Shown here: positions 1 to 8,471 of the stretch, in pieces
How positions within the stretch are numbered: position 1 is the stretch's first letter
Layout of the letters: every line of letters begins with the position of its first letter
Source of the DNA: Pseudomarimonas arenosa
GTDB taxonomy: Bacteria; Pseudomonadota; Gammaproteobacteria; Xanthomonadales; Xanthomonadaceae
Assembly: GCF_014841215.1 (NCBI RefSeq)
Contig: NZ_JACYTR010000044.1
Coordinates: 1 to 40,390 of the forward strand
Reading direction: 5' to 3'
DNA length: 40,390 nt
Translations under genes and position numbers: made by a program
Notes under the pieces: generated by a model
Seen by the model: only the letters and a program-made list of their open reading frames with translations
What the model was told of the DNA's origin: nothing
The model's database searches: none

Positions 1-74
1 AGAGGGGCCGGGGGTCGCCAACGTTCGATTGCAACCACACCCACGCCGTATTCGTACCCTCATCCGCCCCGGTC

Positions 75-97
75 CCCTTCTCCCACAGTGAGAAGGG
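75..97. repeat. Stem-loop downstream of dnaE
   Basis: An 8-bp perfect stem (75-82 with 90-97) encloses a 7-nt loop about 40 bases past the dnaE stop codon. It resembles the short CCCTTCTC/GAGAAGGG hairpins scattered through Xanthomonadaceae-type genomes. No T-run follows on the minus strand, so it is more likely an mRNA-end or processing hairpin, or a dispersed repeat, than a classical terminator. Nothing else is recognisable in 1-135. Confidence 0.35.
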
Positions 98-135
98 AAC
101 AGCCCTGACGGTCCGCTCCTGGCAAAGTCGGAACA

Positions 136-3100
136 TCAAGCCGCGTGGCTTTCCTGATTGGCCTGCGGCCGATTGAGGTGCAGGCGCTCGACGACAATGC
201 CTTCCACTTCGGCCAGTTTCTGCAGCAGTTCGGGTTCTGCGCGGACGCCGAATTTGCCGTTGGCGTCGAGGGTGCCGCGGGCGGTGGGGGTGCTGATGTC
301 TAGGCGCAGCGGGGTGTTGCCGGGGCGGTACTGCTTTAGCAGGTCGTTCAGTCGTTCGAAGGCGGCGGGCTTTCTGAGGTCGAGTTGCAGGTCGAGGCGG
401 CGGGCGAGGCGGGTGATCTCGGCTTTGAAGTCCCAGGCGTGTTTCACACGCAGTGACCAGCCGCCGTTGAATTCGTCTTCCTGCAGATTGCCTTCCAAGA
501 TGAGAATTCGGTCGCGGCTGAGCAGGCCGCGGTAGTTCATGCAGGGTTCGCGGAAGAAGGCGGCTTCGACCCGGCCGAGGCCGTCTTCGAGCTGCACAAA
601 GGCCTGGGTATCGCCGCGCATGCGCACGGCGGTCACCAGTCCGGCGAGCAGAATGTAGCCCGCTTCGAAGCGCTGACCTTTCTTGTCGGCGTAGGCCTTT
701 TCCAGTTGATCGAGGCGATAGCCAGCGACTTGGCTGAGCAGTTCGCGGTAGGGGTCGAGGGGATGGCCGCTGAGGTAGTGGCCCAGGGTTTCGCGTTCGC
801 CTTCCAGGCGGGTTTCCAGCGCCGATTCGTTGCAGGTAGGGAGTTCAATCTGGATTGGCTGCGCTGCGCTGCCACCAAAGATATCGATCTGGCCGGCGGC
901 CTTGTCGCGTGCGGCTTGCTCGGTGGCGCGCAATACTTCGGGCAGCTGCAGGAACAGCGAGGCGCGATTCGGGCCGAGGGCATCGAGGGCGCCGGCCGAG
1001 ATCATTGCTTCGATCACCCGCCGGTTCAGCTTGCTGGCTTCGACGCGCTGGCAAAAGTCGAGCAGGTCCCTGTATGCGCCGCCACGCTGGCGTTCCTCAA
1101 CAATGGCTTCCACCGCGCCGCGACCGACGCCCTTGATCGCGCCGAGACCGTAGCGGATCACCTTGTCGCCGACTGCTTCGAACATATAGGCCGAGGCATT
1201 CACATCGGGCGGTAGCACCTCGATCTTCAGTGCTTTGACTTCGGTGAGGAAGTTCACCACCTTGTCGGTGTTGTCCATATCGGACGAACAGACCGCGGCC
1301 ATGAACTCGGCCGGGTAGTGCTGCTTCAACCAAGCGGTTTGATAAGCGACCAGGGCGTAGGCGGCCGAGTGCGACTTGTTGAAGCCGTACTCGGCGAATT
1401 TTTCCATCAAGTCGAAAATCGGGGTGGCGATTTCCGCCGCGATGCCGCGCTCGGCGCAGCCCGCCTCGAACTTGGCACGCTCCTTGGCCATCTCTTCGGG
1501 CTTTTTCTTGCCCATGGCGCGACGCAGCAGGTCGGCGCCGCCCAGCGAATAGCCGGCCAGCACCTGAGCGATCTGCATCACCTGTTCCTGGTACACGATC
1601 ACCCCGTAGGTGGGTGAAAGTACCGGTTCAAGCAACGGATGCGGATAAGTGACCTCGGCATTGCCATGCTTGCGGTCGACCCAGTCCTTATCCATCCCCG
1701 AGCCCAGCGGGCCGGGGCGGAACAGCGCGGCCAGAGCGATGATGTCTTCGAAACGGTCGGGCTTGGCCCGCTTCAGCAACTCGCGCATGCCGCGCGATTC
1801 GAACTGGAACACCGCCACGGTGTCGCCGCGGGCAAACAGACGGTAGGTGGCAGCGTCGTCCAGGGGCAGGGCGGTGATGTCAAGAAAGCCGGGATTGGGG
1901 ATTCGGGATTCGGGATTCGTGAGAGCAGTCTGCGCGGGCCCTGAAACCGAGTCCTGCTGCGAGCCTTTTGAAATCGCCGAGTCCCGCTTTTGCGAATCTC
2001 GAATCCCGAATCCCGAATCCCGCCGCTTGTTGATCGCCTTTACGGCCCAATCAATGATGGTGAGCGTGCGCAGGCCAAGAAAGTCGAACTTCACCAGGCC
2101 GACGGCTTCGACGTCGTCCTTGTCGAACTGGGTAACCGGATTCTTACCGCCTTCTTCGGCGAACAGCGGGCAGAATTCGGTCAGCGGTTTGGGTCCGATC
2201 ACCACGCCGCCGGCGTGCTTGCCGGCATTGCGGGTCAAGTCTTCCAGTTTCAGCGCCAGGTCGACCAGCTCGCGGACATCATCCTCGTCCTGGTAGCGCT
2301 GAATCAGTTCGGCTGAGCAGAGCTCGCGATCCTTGGCCGCCTTTTCGCTGCGGCCCAGCGCATCGTCCAGGCAGATGCCGAGGGTCATCGGAATCAGCTT
2401 GGCGATACCGTCGACGAAACCGTACGGATACCCCAGCACGCGGCCGGTGTCGCGGATCACCGCCTTGGCCGCCATGGTGCCGTAGGTAATGATCTGGCTG
2501 ACGTGGTCGCGACCGTACTTGCGGGCGACATAGTCGATCACCTCGTCGCGCCGATCCATGCAGAAATCGATGTCGAAGTCGGGCATCGACACGCGTTCTG
2601 GATTGAGGAATCGCTCGAACAGCAGGTCGTAGGGCAGCGGATCAAGATCGGTGATGCCCAGTGCCCAGGCGACCAGGGAGCCGGCGCCGGAGCCGCGGCC
2701 GGGTCCGACCGGGATGTCGTTCTGCTTGGCCCAATTGATGAAGTCGGCGACGATCAGGAAGTAGCCAGGGAAGCCCATCTTGATGATGACGTCGAGCTCG
2801 ATGTCGAGCCTTTGTCGATAGCTGGCCTCATCGTGGCCGGCGGCGCAGGGCTGCTTAGCCAGGCGTTCGCTCAGCCCCTCGTGCGAGGTGTGGCGAATCC
2901 AGCTTTCCAGCGTGTGGCCGTCGGGAATCGGGAACTCGGGCAGGTAGTAGGTGCCGAGTTGCAACTCGATGTTGCAGCGCTTGGCCAGTTCGACGCTGTT
3001 CTGCAGTGCCTCGGGCAGATCGGCAAACAGCTCGGTCATCTGCTCGGGCGATTTCAGATACTGCTCGGCGCTGTACTCCCTTGGCCGTTTCGGGTCGGCC

Positions 3101-3762
3101 AGCACCCGTCCGGTGGAGATGCAGACCCGCGCTTCGTGCGCCTCGAAGTCATCGCGCTCGACAAAGCGCACATCGTTGCTGGCGATCGCCGGCAGATCGA
3201 ATTCGAAGCCGAGATGGAGGGCCTGTTGCACCCAGACCTCCTCGCCGGCGCGACCGCAGCGGGTCAGCTCCAGATACAGCCGGTCAGGGAATATCCGTGA
3301 CCAGTGGCGCAGCTGGCGTCTGGCAAGCTCTTCTCGCCCCTCGGCCATGCACTGCGCCACCGCCGATTCGCGGCCCAGGATCAGGATCAGGTCTTCCGCG
3401 TGCTGGGCCAGCCAGTCTGGGTCAATCTGTACCCGCCCGTCGGCGTGGCCCTGCAACCAGGCCTTGCTCAACAGGCGCGAAAGGCTGAGGTAACCCGCGT
3501 AACTCTGACAGAGCACGGTGATGCGACACGTCGCCTGTTCCGGGCTGGTCAGCCACAGGTCGGCGCCCACAATCGGCTTCAGTCCGGCCTTGCGTGCGTC
3601 CTTGACGAACTTGACCGTGGCGAACAGGTTGCTCTGATCGGTAAGAGCGACCGCCGGCATGCCCATGGCGGCGCAGCGCTTGACCAGATCGCCAATGCGA
3701 ATGGTCGAATCGGTCAGCGAATACTCGCTGTGCAGATGGAGATGGATAAAGCTCGGGGACAT
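136..3762 (-). CDS. dnaE: DNA polymerase III alpha subunit
   Basis: Catalytic subunit of the replicative polymerase. The start at 3762 (MSPSFIHLHLHSEYS) aligns with the N-terminus of the E. coli protein; the frame stays open 26 codons further upstream, but that extension is not family-like. The protein has 1208 residues against 1160 in E. coli. Visible parts: the N-terminal PHP domain (HLHLHSEYS from residue 7); the polymerase palm with PDFDID (catalytic Asp near 397 and 399) and VKFDFLG (Asp near 560); fingers with YGFNKSHSAAYAL; and a C-terminal OB-fold/tau-binding region. About 45 residues (582-626) between INKRR and LDITALPLDD replace a 7-residue spacer of E. coli. They are encoded by a GGGATTC inverted-repeat element (1891-2022) that keeps the frame. 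No strong ribosome binding site precedes 3762. In E. coli dnaE follows rnhB directly; here about 16 kb separates them. Confidence 0.97.
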   Translation of the reverse strand: MSPSFIHLHLHSEYSLTDSTIRIGDLVKRCAAMGMPAVALTDQSNLFATVKFVKDARKAGLKPIVGADLWLTSPEQATCRITVLCQSYAGYLSLSRLLSKAWLQGHADGRVQIDPDWLAQHAEDLILILGRESAVAQCMAEGREELARRQLRHWSRIFPDRLYLELTRCGRAGEEVWVQQALHLGFEFDLPAIASNDVRFVERDDFEAHEARVCISTGRVLADPKRPREYSAEQYLKSPEQMTELFADLPEALQNSVELAKRCNIELQLGTYYLPEFPIPDGHTLESWIRHTSHEGLSERLAKQPCAAGHDEASYRQRLDIELDVIIKMGFPGYFLIVADFINWAKQNDIPVGPGRGSGAGSLVAWALGITDLDPLPYDLLFERFLNPERVSMPDFDIDFCMDRRDEVIDYVARKYGRDHVSQIITYGTMAAKAVIRDTGRVLGYPYGFVDGIAKLIPMTLGICLDDALGRSEKAAKDRELCSAELIQRYQDEDDVRELVDLALKLEDLTRNAGKHAGGVVIGPKPLTEFCPLFAEEGGKNPVTQFDKDDVEAVGLVKFDFLGLRTLTIIDWAVKAINKRRDSGFGIRDSQKRDSAISKGSQQDSVSGPAQTALTNPESRIPNPGFLDITALPLDDAATYRLFARGDTVAVFQFESRGMRELLKRAKPDRFEDIIALAALFRPGPLGSGMDKDWVDRKHGNAEVTYPHPLLEPVLSPTYGVIVYQEQVMQIAQVLAGYSLGGADLLRRAMGKKKPEEMAKERAKFEAGCAERGIAAEIATPIFDLMEKFAEYGFNKSHSAAYALVAYQTAWLKQHYPAEFMAAVCSSDMDNTDKVVNFLTEVKALKIEVLPPDVNASAYMFEAVGDKVIRYGLGAIKGVGRGAVEAIVEERQRGGAYRDLLDFCQRVEASKLNRRVIEAMISAGALDALGPNRASLFLQLPEVLRATEQAARDKAAGQIDIFGGSAAQPIQIELPTCNESALETRLEGERETLGHYLSGHPLDPYRELLSQVAGYRLDQLEKAYADKKGQRFEAGYILLAGLVTAVRMRGDTQAFVQLEDGLGRVEAAFFREPCMNYRGLLSRDRILILEGNLQEDEFNGGWSLRVKHAWDFKAEITRLARRLDLQLDLRKPAAFERLNDLLKQYRPGNTPLRLDISTPTARGTLDANGKFGVRAEPELLQKLAEVEGIVVERLHLNRPQANQESHAA
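1891..2022. repeat. GGGATTC inverted-repeat element inside dnaE
   Basis: Two arms made of heptamer GGGATTC units face each other: the left arm is at 1891-1919 and its near-perfect reverse complement at 1993-2022. The core between them is about 73 bp. The element is 132 bp, exactly 44 codons, and lies in frame inside dnaE. It encodes the heptad-like peptides DSGFGIRDS and [10 protein letters not shown] at the two ends of the insert. The arms could form a stem of nearly 30 bp in DNA or mRNA. A second copy with the same arms but a different core is at 21638-21797. Confidence 0.9.
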
Positions 3763-3993
3763 GGGTACTCGCGCCGACCCGCTACCCTTGGTGAGGACGC
3801 ACCAAGCAGCCGGTCTGAAGCAGGAGCGTAGCCTTCGCATGCATCACGAACAAGGCTTGACGTGCGATGCATAAGGCCTTCCGGGCATGGTCGTGGTGGC
3901 CGGTGGAGGGCGGCAGCGCCTGCCGGACAACGGATGCTCTCGGCAAAGCTCATGTGTCAGTTTGAGGCGGCGCACTCTGCATGCTGCCAGGGG

Positions 3994-4025
3994 GGCGTCA
4001 TCACGCCGGTGAAAGTGACTTTTTT
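3994..4025 (+). other. Small hairpin followed by T-tract upstream of the lpoB-like operon
   Basis: The roughly 445-bp gap between the divergent starts of dnaE (3762) and the lpoB-like gene (4209) holds no convincing gene. Its only clear structure is a 5-bp GC-rich stem with a 4-nt loop (3994-4007), followed 11 nt later by six T residues (4020-4025). The T-tract can alternatively pair with GGTGAAAG just before it (4008-4028). This could be a leader attenuator or a terminator; no sigma-70 promoter stood out. Confidence 0.25.
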
Positions 4026-4208
4026 ACCTTGCATGGGTCGGTTTGACATCGGCAAGCTTCAAACAGCACCAGCTCGCACGTTCGGCAGGGGGGCGCAACG
4101 TGCCAAAGCAATCATGCGCCAGGCAGACTAATGCGCGGGGCGCCGGCCGTTCGGTGCTCACCTGCCTGAGCGCAATCAAATCGAATCAACGACTTGGAGA
4201 TACCGGAA

Positions 4209-4844
4209 ATGAAAGTGCAAGCCTTGATCTTGTCGGCTTCGGCCGCGCTTCTGCTCAGCGCCTGCGCCAGCGCGCCGGTGGCCAATCCGTCGGGTATGCG
4301 TACGGTGGATGTGCCGGTCGATAGCAAGGGGCCGGTGCAGGGCGTCGGAATTGAAGGCGCCGACATTGTCGCCATGACCAACCAGATGGCCCGCGACCTG
4401 ATGGCCAACCCAACCGTGGCCGGGCGTTCCACGGCACCGCGGGTGATCATCGACAGCCAGTATTTCACCAACGATGGCATGCAGCGGATCAACAAGAACG
4501 CCATCACCGATCGACTGCGCGTCGAACTGAATCGGGCATCGGCTGGACGGATGGTGTTCGTCGGTCGCCAGGGGGTCACGGCGATGGTGGAAGAAGAACG
4601 CGCACTGAAGCGCGAGGGCGTCACTGATAGCGGTACCGTGGGCATGGCGCGGGCGCAATTCGGCGGCGATTACCGTCTGGCCGGCCGGATCAGCTCGCTC
4701 GATAGCCGTGATCCGCGTACCGGCGTGATTCAGCGTTATACGCAGATCACCTTCCAGTTGGTCGACCTCGAAACGGCAGAACTGGTGTGGGAAAACATCT
4801 ATGAGTTCCAGCGTGCGTCGGCAGACGACGTGATCTATCGCTAA
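4209..4844 (+). CDS. lpoB: LpoB-family outer membrane lipoprotein
   Basis: The start is the ATG at 4209, with GGAG nine bases upstream. An in-frame TTG at 4194 is less likely because it would put extra residues before the signal peptide. The 211-residue product has a short lipoprotein signal with lipobox LSAC (Cys19). After a proline/valine-rich linker comes a CsgG/LpoB-like domain, with ITDRLRVELNRASAGRMVFVGR and a C-terminal ITFQLVDLETAELVWE strand pattern. In enterobacteria LpoB is an outer membrane lipoprotein that activates the peptidoglycan synthase PBP1B. Whether this copy does so is inferred from family only. It heads a run of four exported-protein genes, next to COG3014-like and YcfL-like lipoproteins. 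Confidence 0.75.
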   Translation: MKVQALILSASAALLLSACASAPVANPSGMRTVDVPVDSKGPVQGVGIEGADIVAMTNQMARDLMANPTVAGRSTAPRVIIDSQYFTNDGMQRINKNAITDRLRVELNRASAGRMVFVGRQGVTAMVEEERALKREGVTDSGTVGMARAQFGGDYRLAGRISSLDSRDPRTGVIQRYTQITFQLVDLETAELVWENIYEFQRASADDVIYR

Positions 4845-4881
4845 GGCAGCCTAGCCGAGCGCATTATTCCAGGGGGTCAAG

Positions 4882-6321
4882 ATGCTCAATCGAAGCAAGA
4901 TGTCCGCGGCCCTGATGGCCGCCCTGTTGGCCGGCTGCGCATCGGCACCGGTGCAAACCGTGCAAAACGACGCACGACTCGACCGCATGCTGGATGGGCA
5001 CTCGCCGCGCATGCAACGAGTGTTGACCGATATGTATCAGCAGGGCGAGTGGAACGCCGTGCTAAATCTGGGTCGAGCCGCGCATCTGGCATTGGAGGAA
5101 GGCGATACCGCCACCGCTGCCCGCGCTCTCGACATGGCCATTCTGCGCGTTGAGAGCGTCTACGCCGACAACGAGTCGGCGAAGAAGGCGCGCTCGGTGT
5201 GGTCGAAGGAAGCGATCAAGGACTTCAAGGGCGAGCCGCACGAGCGCTCGATGCTGTATTTCTACCGCGGCCTGGTGGATCTCGCCGAGGGCGATTACGA
5301 GAACGCGCGTGCCATGTTCCGCTCGGCCGAGTACCAGGACACCCTGTCGGAGGCGGAGTCCTATCAGTCGGACTTTGCGCTGATGAACTGGATGTCGGGT
5401 TGGGCCTCGCAGTGCGCCGGCGACAGCAGCTCGGCCGAGGAAGGCTTCAGCCTGGCCAAGGCGCAGCTGCAGGCGCGCGCCGATAGCGGCGCCGAATGGG
5501 AAACCAAGCTGATCGAGAGCAATGGCGAGATCGCGCCGGTTGCGGATGCCACCCGATTGCAGGTGTTCGAGCTGGGACGGGGGCCGACCAAGTACGCCGG
5601 TGGCAAGAACAATGAGCTGTTGATGTTCACCTACGGCGCCCTCAGCGAGCCGCGCGAGTGGGCGTTGGGGCCTGATGTGGAATCGCTGCGCCCGGACGAG
5701 AAGACCAATGGCTGGATGGCTGAAAGCCTGGGCTATCAGGCCACCACGCGTGGCGGTCGGCAGGTCGATTCGGTGCTGGCCGGCAAGGCCAACTTCAAGA
5801 ACAACGCCGAAACTGTCGGCCAGGTGGCCCAGGATGTCGGCACTGCGGCGATGTACGCCGGTGCGTTTTCCGGCAATGACGACCTGATGGGGGCCGGCGC
5901 TGCGGTGGCCTTGATCGGCCTGTTCTCCAGCGCCATGGCGGCGGCCGCAGATCCTGATGCTGACAAGCGCGCCCTGGGTCTGCCAGAGCTGCTGTTCGCC
6001 GGTGCCGCTCCGCCGTCGGACAAGCTGTTCTCGCGGCCGAGCGAGGGCGGAGAGTGGACCTTGGTCGAACCGGTATTCACGGCCGAAGCCGGCAAATGCT
6101 CGATCGAAATCTATCGCGATCAAGAGGCCAGCAATGTCGCTCTTAACGGGCAGTTTGTATTGGATCCGCTGACCGATCGCGAACGACGCAAGCTGATGAA
6201 GAAAAACAGCGCACGCGACACCGCGTTCCGCAATGAAATCACTTCGCTATTCGAGCGACCGCTGAGCCCGCCTGCCGAAGCGCCGGCCGACGCTGAGTCG
6301 TTGACCAATCAAATCGACTAG
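4882..6321 (+). CDS. COG3014-like lipoprotein of unknown function
   Basis: A 479-residue predicted lipoprotein with lipobox LLAGC (Cys19). AGGGGG lies just upstream of the ATG. Residues about 30-200 are helical and repeat-like (MYQQGEWNAVLNLGRAAHLA, YFYRGLVDLAEGDYENARAM), which suggests TPR-type helical hairpins. Residues about 315-345 form a glycine/alanine-rich hydrophobic segment (DLMGAGAAVALIGLFSSAMA) that could touch the membrane. The C-terminus is a charged, proline-rich tail. The resemblance is to the COG3014 proteins often encoded beside lpoB and ycfL genes in other gammaproteobacteria. No enzymatic motif is visible. The gene starts 37 bp after the lpoB-like gene and ends 9 bp before the next. 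Confidence 0.7.
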   Translation: MLNRSKMSAALMAALLAGCASAPVQTVQNDARLDRMLDGHSPRMQRVLTDMYQQGEWNAVLNLGRAAHLALEEGDTATAARALDMAILRVESVYADNESAKKARSVWSKEAIKDFKGEPHERSMLYFYRGLVDLAEGDYENARAMFRSAEYQDTLSEAESYQSDFALMNWMSGWASQCAGDSSSAEEGFSLAKAQLQARADSGAEWETKLIESNGEIAPVADATRLQVFELGRGPTKYAGGKNNELLMFTYGALSEPREWALGPDVESLRPDEKTNGWMAESLGYQATTRGGRQVDSVLAGKANFKNNAETVGQVAQDVGTAAMYAGAFSGNDDLMGAGAAVALIGLFSSAMAAAADPDADKRALGLPELLFAGAAPPSDKLFSRPSEGGEWTLVEPVFTAEAGKCSIEIYRDQEASNVALNGQFVLDPLTDRERRKLMKKNSARDTAFRNEITSLFERPLSPPAEAPADAESLTNQID

Positions 6322-6330
6322 GACATTGAG

Positions 6331-6840
6331 ATGAGCAGTTCTTTTGATGTTGTTCGCAGTGCTCGCAGCGTGCTGGCGGCGATGGCCTTGGCTGCGCTGG
6401 CAGCGGGGTGCGCCGCGCCCGCCGGCGTGCGTCCGCAGTCGGTGCCGGAGTGCGACTACAAGGCGCTGAAGAGTGCTACACGAGCGGACGGTCCGGCGAT
6501 TGTCGCTACCGCCTACAACTCGATTTCCAATGTGCCGCTCAACGCCATTTCGATGGGCGATCAGGGCATCTACAACTCGATCATCGTGCAGACGATCGCC
6601 TCCGAGCGTACCGCCACCGGTACCGTGCGCACCATGGCGCGCTTCATGAACTGCACCGACCAGCCGCTGCAATTCCGCATGCGTACCAGCTTCCTGCGCG
6701 GACCGGCTGACAGCGCCGTGCCTAGCGAGGCAGTGTCAGCCTGGAAAACGGTGTTCTTCCAGCCGCGCGCGCTCAGCGTCTACGAGGAGCTGTCGCTGAG
6801 CAAGGATGTCGACTACTTCCTGATCGAAGTTGGGCGTTGA
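6331..6840 (+). CDS. YcfL-like (DUF1425) lipoprotein
   Basis: A 169-residue predicted lipoprotein with lipobox LAAGC (Cys27). AGGA overlapping the upstream stop codon serves as ribosome binding site seven bases before the ATG. The C-terminal half shows the YcfL pattern: MARFMNCTDQPLQFRMRTSF followed by SAWKTVFFQPRALSVYEELS, an immunoglobulin-like beta arrangement typical of DUF1425. In E. coli ycfL lies next to lpoB, so this neighbourhood supports the call. The function of YcfL is not established; a role with the LpoB-like protein at the outer membrane is an inference. Confidence 0.65.
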   Translation: MSSSFDVVRSARSVLAAMALAALAAGCAAPAGVRPQSVPECDYKALKSATRADGPAIVATAYNSISNVPLNAISMGDQGIYNSIIVQTIASERTATGTVRTMARFMNCTDQPLQFRMRTSFLRGPADSAVPSEAVSAWKTVFFQPRALSVYEELSLSKDVDYFLIEVGR

Positions 6841-6853
6841 GCCGGAGAAGGCC

Positions 6854-7720
6854 ATGAGCAGTCGAGTCGCAAATTACACTGTTGGTATCGGACGGATGAC
6901 CCAGGTCGCGATCGGGATGGCCGCCGTACTGGGCGTCGTCGGCACGGCGGTTGCACAGGATCCTGGATATCGCGATCAGCCGCCGGTGATGCAGAGCCCG
7001 GACTACGGTCCCAGCTCGCAGCAGCGCTGGCAGGAAGCCTTCGACTCGTTGCGCATACGCTATGCCGATCGCGGGCCGCTGCGCATCGCGGTGTATTGGG
7101 GCAAGCAGATCGACTCCGAGGCGCATAGCAGGGTGGTCGATGTGGAAGTCAGTGAGACCGTGACCGGCGCCGCTGCGGCGACCGTGCGTGCCGCGGGCTA
7201 TGCCTCGGAGGTCGAGCATGGGGCCGGCGTTCGGGTCGAGCGCTCGGCCACGGTGCGTGGCCAGGCCCGTCTCGACAATAGCGAGTCATCGGCGTTGTCC
7301 CGGCATCAGGGCTGGGATCTGGAAACGCGCTTCAATCAAGTGCTGCGGCAGGCCGGTGTGTCCCTGGTGCGTTCCGATCTCGCGGCCCGACAGGCACGTG
7401 AGAAAGGCGAAGGGGATGCCAATCAACTCGAAATCCGCGGCTTGAACCAATCGGCCGATCTGATTCTGGAAGTCGAGGGGCGCCCCGACTACGCGCAACC
7501 CACCGGCTGGGAGTTTCGGGTCACCGCCACCGCACTGAAGAATTCGCAGATCGTCGCTGAGTTTGTCACCAGCGCGATTCCACCCGCCGGGCCACGTCCG
7601 CGATTCGTTGCCGGGCCAGATGGCTTTGAACGCGAGCGTCCGGCCGATATCAGCGAGTATGAGGTGGCCCAGCAGCTCGCGCTGGAAGTGGCGCAGCAGA
7701 TTCTCGGCAGGTCACGCTGA
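6854..7720 (+). CDS. Secreted protein of unknown function, possibly CsgG/LpoB-like
   Basis: The ATG at 6854 has GGAG six bases upstream and begins 13 bp after the ycfL-like stop, so the gene belongs to the same operon. The 288-residue product has a Sec signal peptide cleaved near AVA/QD (residue 34). No Cys follows, so it is soluble periplasmic rather than lipidated, unlike the three upstream products. The segment from GWDLETRFNQVLRQAGVSLV through SADLILEVEGRPDY looks like a CsgG/LpoB-type alpha/beta fold, meaning the operon may carry a second, diverged paralogue of its first gene. No catalytic motif is seen. I do not recognise a named family. Confidence 0.7.
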   Translation: MSSRVANYTVGIGRMTQVAIGMAAVLGVVGTAVAQDPGYRDQPPVMQSPDYGPSSQQRWQEAFDSLRIRYADRGPLRIAVYWGKQIDSEAHSRVVDVEVSETVTGAAAATVRAAGYASEVEHGAGVRVERSATVRGQARLDNSESSALSRHQGWDLETRFNQVLRQAGVSLVRSDLAARQAREKGEGDANQLEIRGLNQSADLILEVEGRPDYAQPTGWEFRVTATALKNSQIVAEFVTSAIPPAGPRPRFVAGPDGFERERPADISEYEVAQQLALEVAQQILGRSR

Positions 7721-7729
7721 AGCGGTGAC

Positions 7730-7759
7730 CCATCTGGTGCGGCGTGCCGCACGAGATGG
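7730..7759. terminator. Strong stem-loop after the LpoB-like operon
   Basis: A 13-position stem with one G-G mismatch (CCATCT-G-GTGCGG pairing with CCGCAC-G-AGATGG) closes a 4-nt loop. It sits 9 bp beyond the stop codon of the fourth gene and before the convergent DUF1232 gene. There is no T-tract on either side, so it is probably a transcript-stabilising or Rho-associated 3' hairpin. Confidence 0.5.
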
Positions 7760-7852
7760 CTGCGTTGAAGGGCGGAGTCCCGGCCATCCTTGGCCGAGCT
7801 CCGGCGCCTGCGCCGAGGGGAGGGCGGTACAGGCGGGTTGGTTGCGCGGAAC

Positions 7853-8404
7853 TCAGTTGACCCGGAACGTCGTCAGTTCGGCCTGCGGGGCATAGCCCTG
7901 ACGCAGGCGACGACGATGGCGCAGCGCCAGCTTAAGTTCCTGCTCACGCATGTCCATCCAGCCGTCGCGGTCCAAGGCGGCGAACTGCGGATAGTCGCGC
8001 AGGAATCGGCGGTACTCGCGCCAGGCCTGCCACTCATGGTTGTGATCGGCCAGGGCCAGCTCCAGCACGATGGCATCATCGAGCAGACCGAACTGCGAGC
8101 TTTGATCGGGGATCAGATCGTCATCATCGATGAAGTAGCCCAGCGCTGCGTTCAAGGCATGACGCATGGCGGGATTCGCCCATTGCGGATGATCGAGCAG
8201 TTCGATGACTTCGCCAAAGCTGTCGAGATGAGCTTGTAGAAACTGTGGCAGCCGGCTGCGATCGACAGCCTGGCAGTGCTCGCGTGCGGCCTGCAGCAGA
8301 TCGGCTTGTGGCATCGCCACGGTTGACGCGGCGGCACCTGCCCACGCCGAGCGGAACGGCGCCAGTGCCTGTTCGTTCATGCTGACGTGGATATCGAAAC
8401 TCAT
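7853..8404 (-). CDS. DUF1232 (YkvA-like) protein
   Basis: A 183-residue protein starting at the ATG at 8404, with AGGAG six bases upstream. Residues 86-118 (ALGYFIDDDDLIPD then FGLLDDAIVLELAL) match the short DUF1232/YkvA core. The usual form is a hydrophobic segment with an S/P-x-D-x-I-P-D turn and a following G-x-x-D-D. The central stretch is more acidic than usual, so membrane insertion is doubtful. The C-terminal 60 residues are charged and helical. The family has no settled biochemical role. The gene is convergent with the LpoB-like operon and divergent from the thioredoxin-fold gene. Confidence 0.65.
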   Translation of the reverse strand: MSFDIHVSMNEQALAPFRSAWAGAAASTVAMPQADLLQAAREHCQAVDRSRLPQFLQAHLDSFGEVIELLDHPQWANPAMRHALNAALGYFIDDDDLIPDQSSQFGLLDDAIVLELALADHNHEWQAWREYRRFLRDYPQFAALDRDGWMDMREQELKLALRHRRRLRQGYAPQAELTTFRVN

Positions 8405-8471
8405 GACACTCTCCTGCTGTGGGTGATACCTGTTTGATGACCTAAGATGGAGATTGGTTGCCTGATGTGAC

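Noticed and set aside
1891-2022. CRISPR-like or tandem-repeat array
   Set aside because: The units are 7-bp heptamers arranged as two inverted arms, with no spacers of regular length and no cas genes.
2503-3300. Long plus-strand open frame opposite dnaE
   Set aside because: It is the antisense shadow of a high-GC coding sequence, has no recognisable domain, and lies entirely within dnaE.
3763-3840. N-terminal extension of dnaE by 26 codons
   Set aside because: The extra residues do not resemble DnaE N-termini, and the family alignment starts at MSPSFIHLHLH.
4043-4048. TTGACA as a -35 box for the lpoB-like operon
   Set aside because: No acceptable -10 hexamer at 16-18 bp.
3862-4131. Small plus-strand frame upstream of the lpoB-like gene
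   Set aside because: No ribosome binding site, no motif, and Cys/His-rich composition without pattern; probably random.
5062-6123. A 353-codon minus-strand frame opposite the COG3014-like gene
   Set aside because: Shadow of the plus-strand lipoprotein gene, which has its own ribosome binding site and lipobox.
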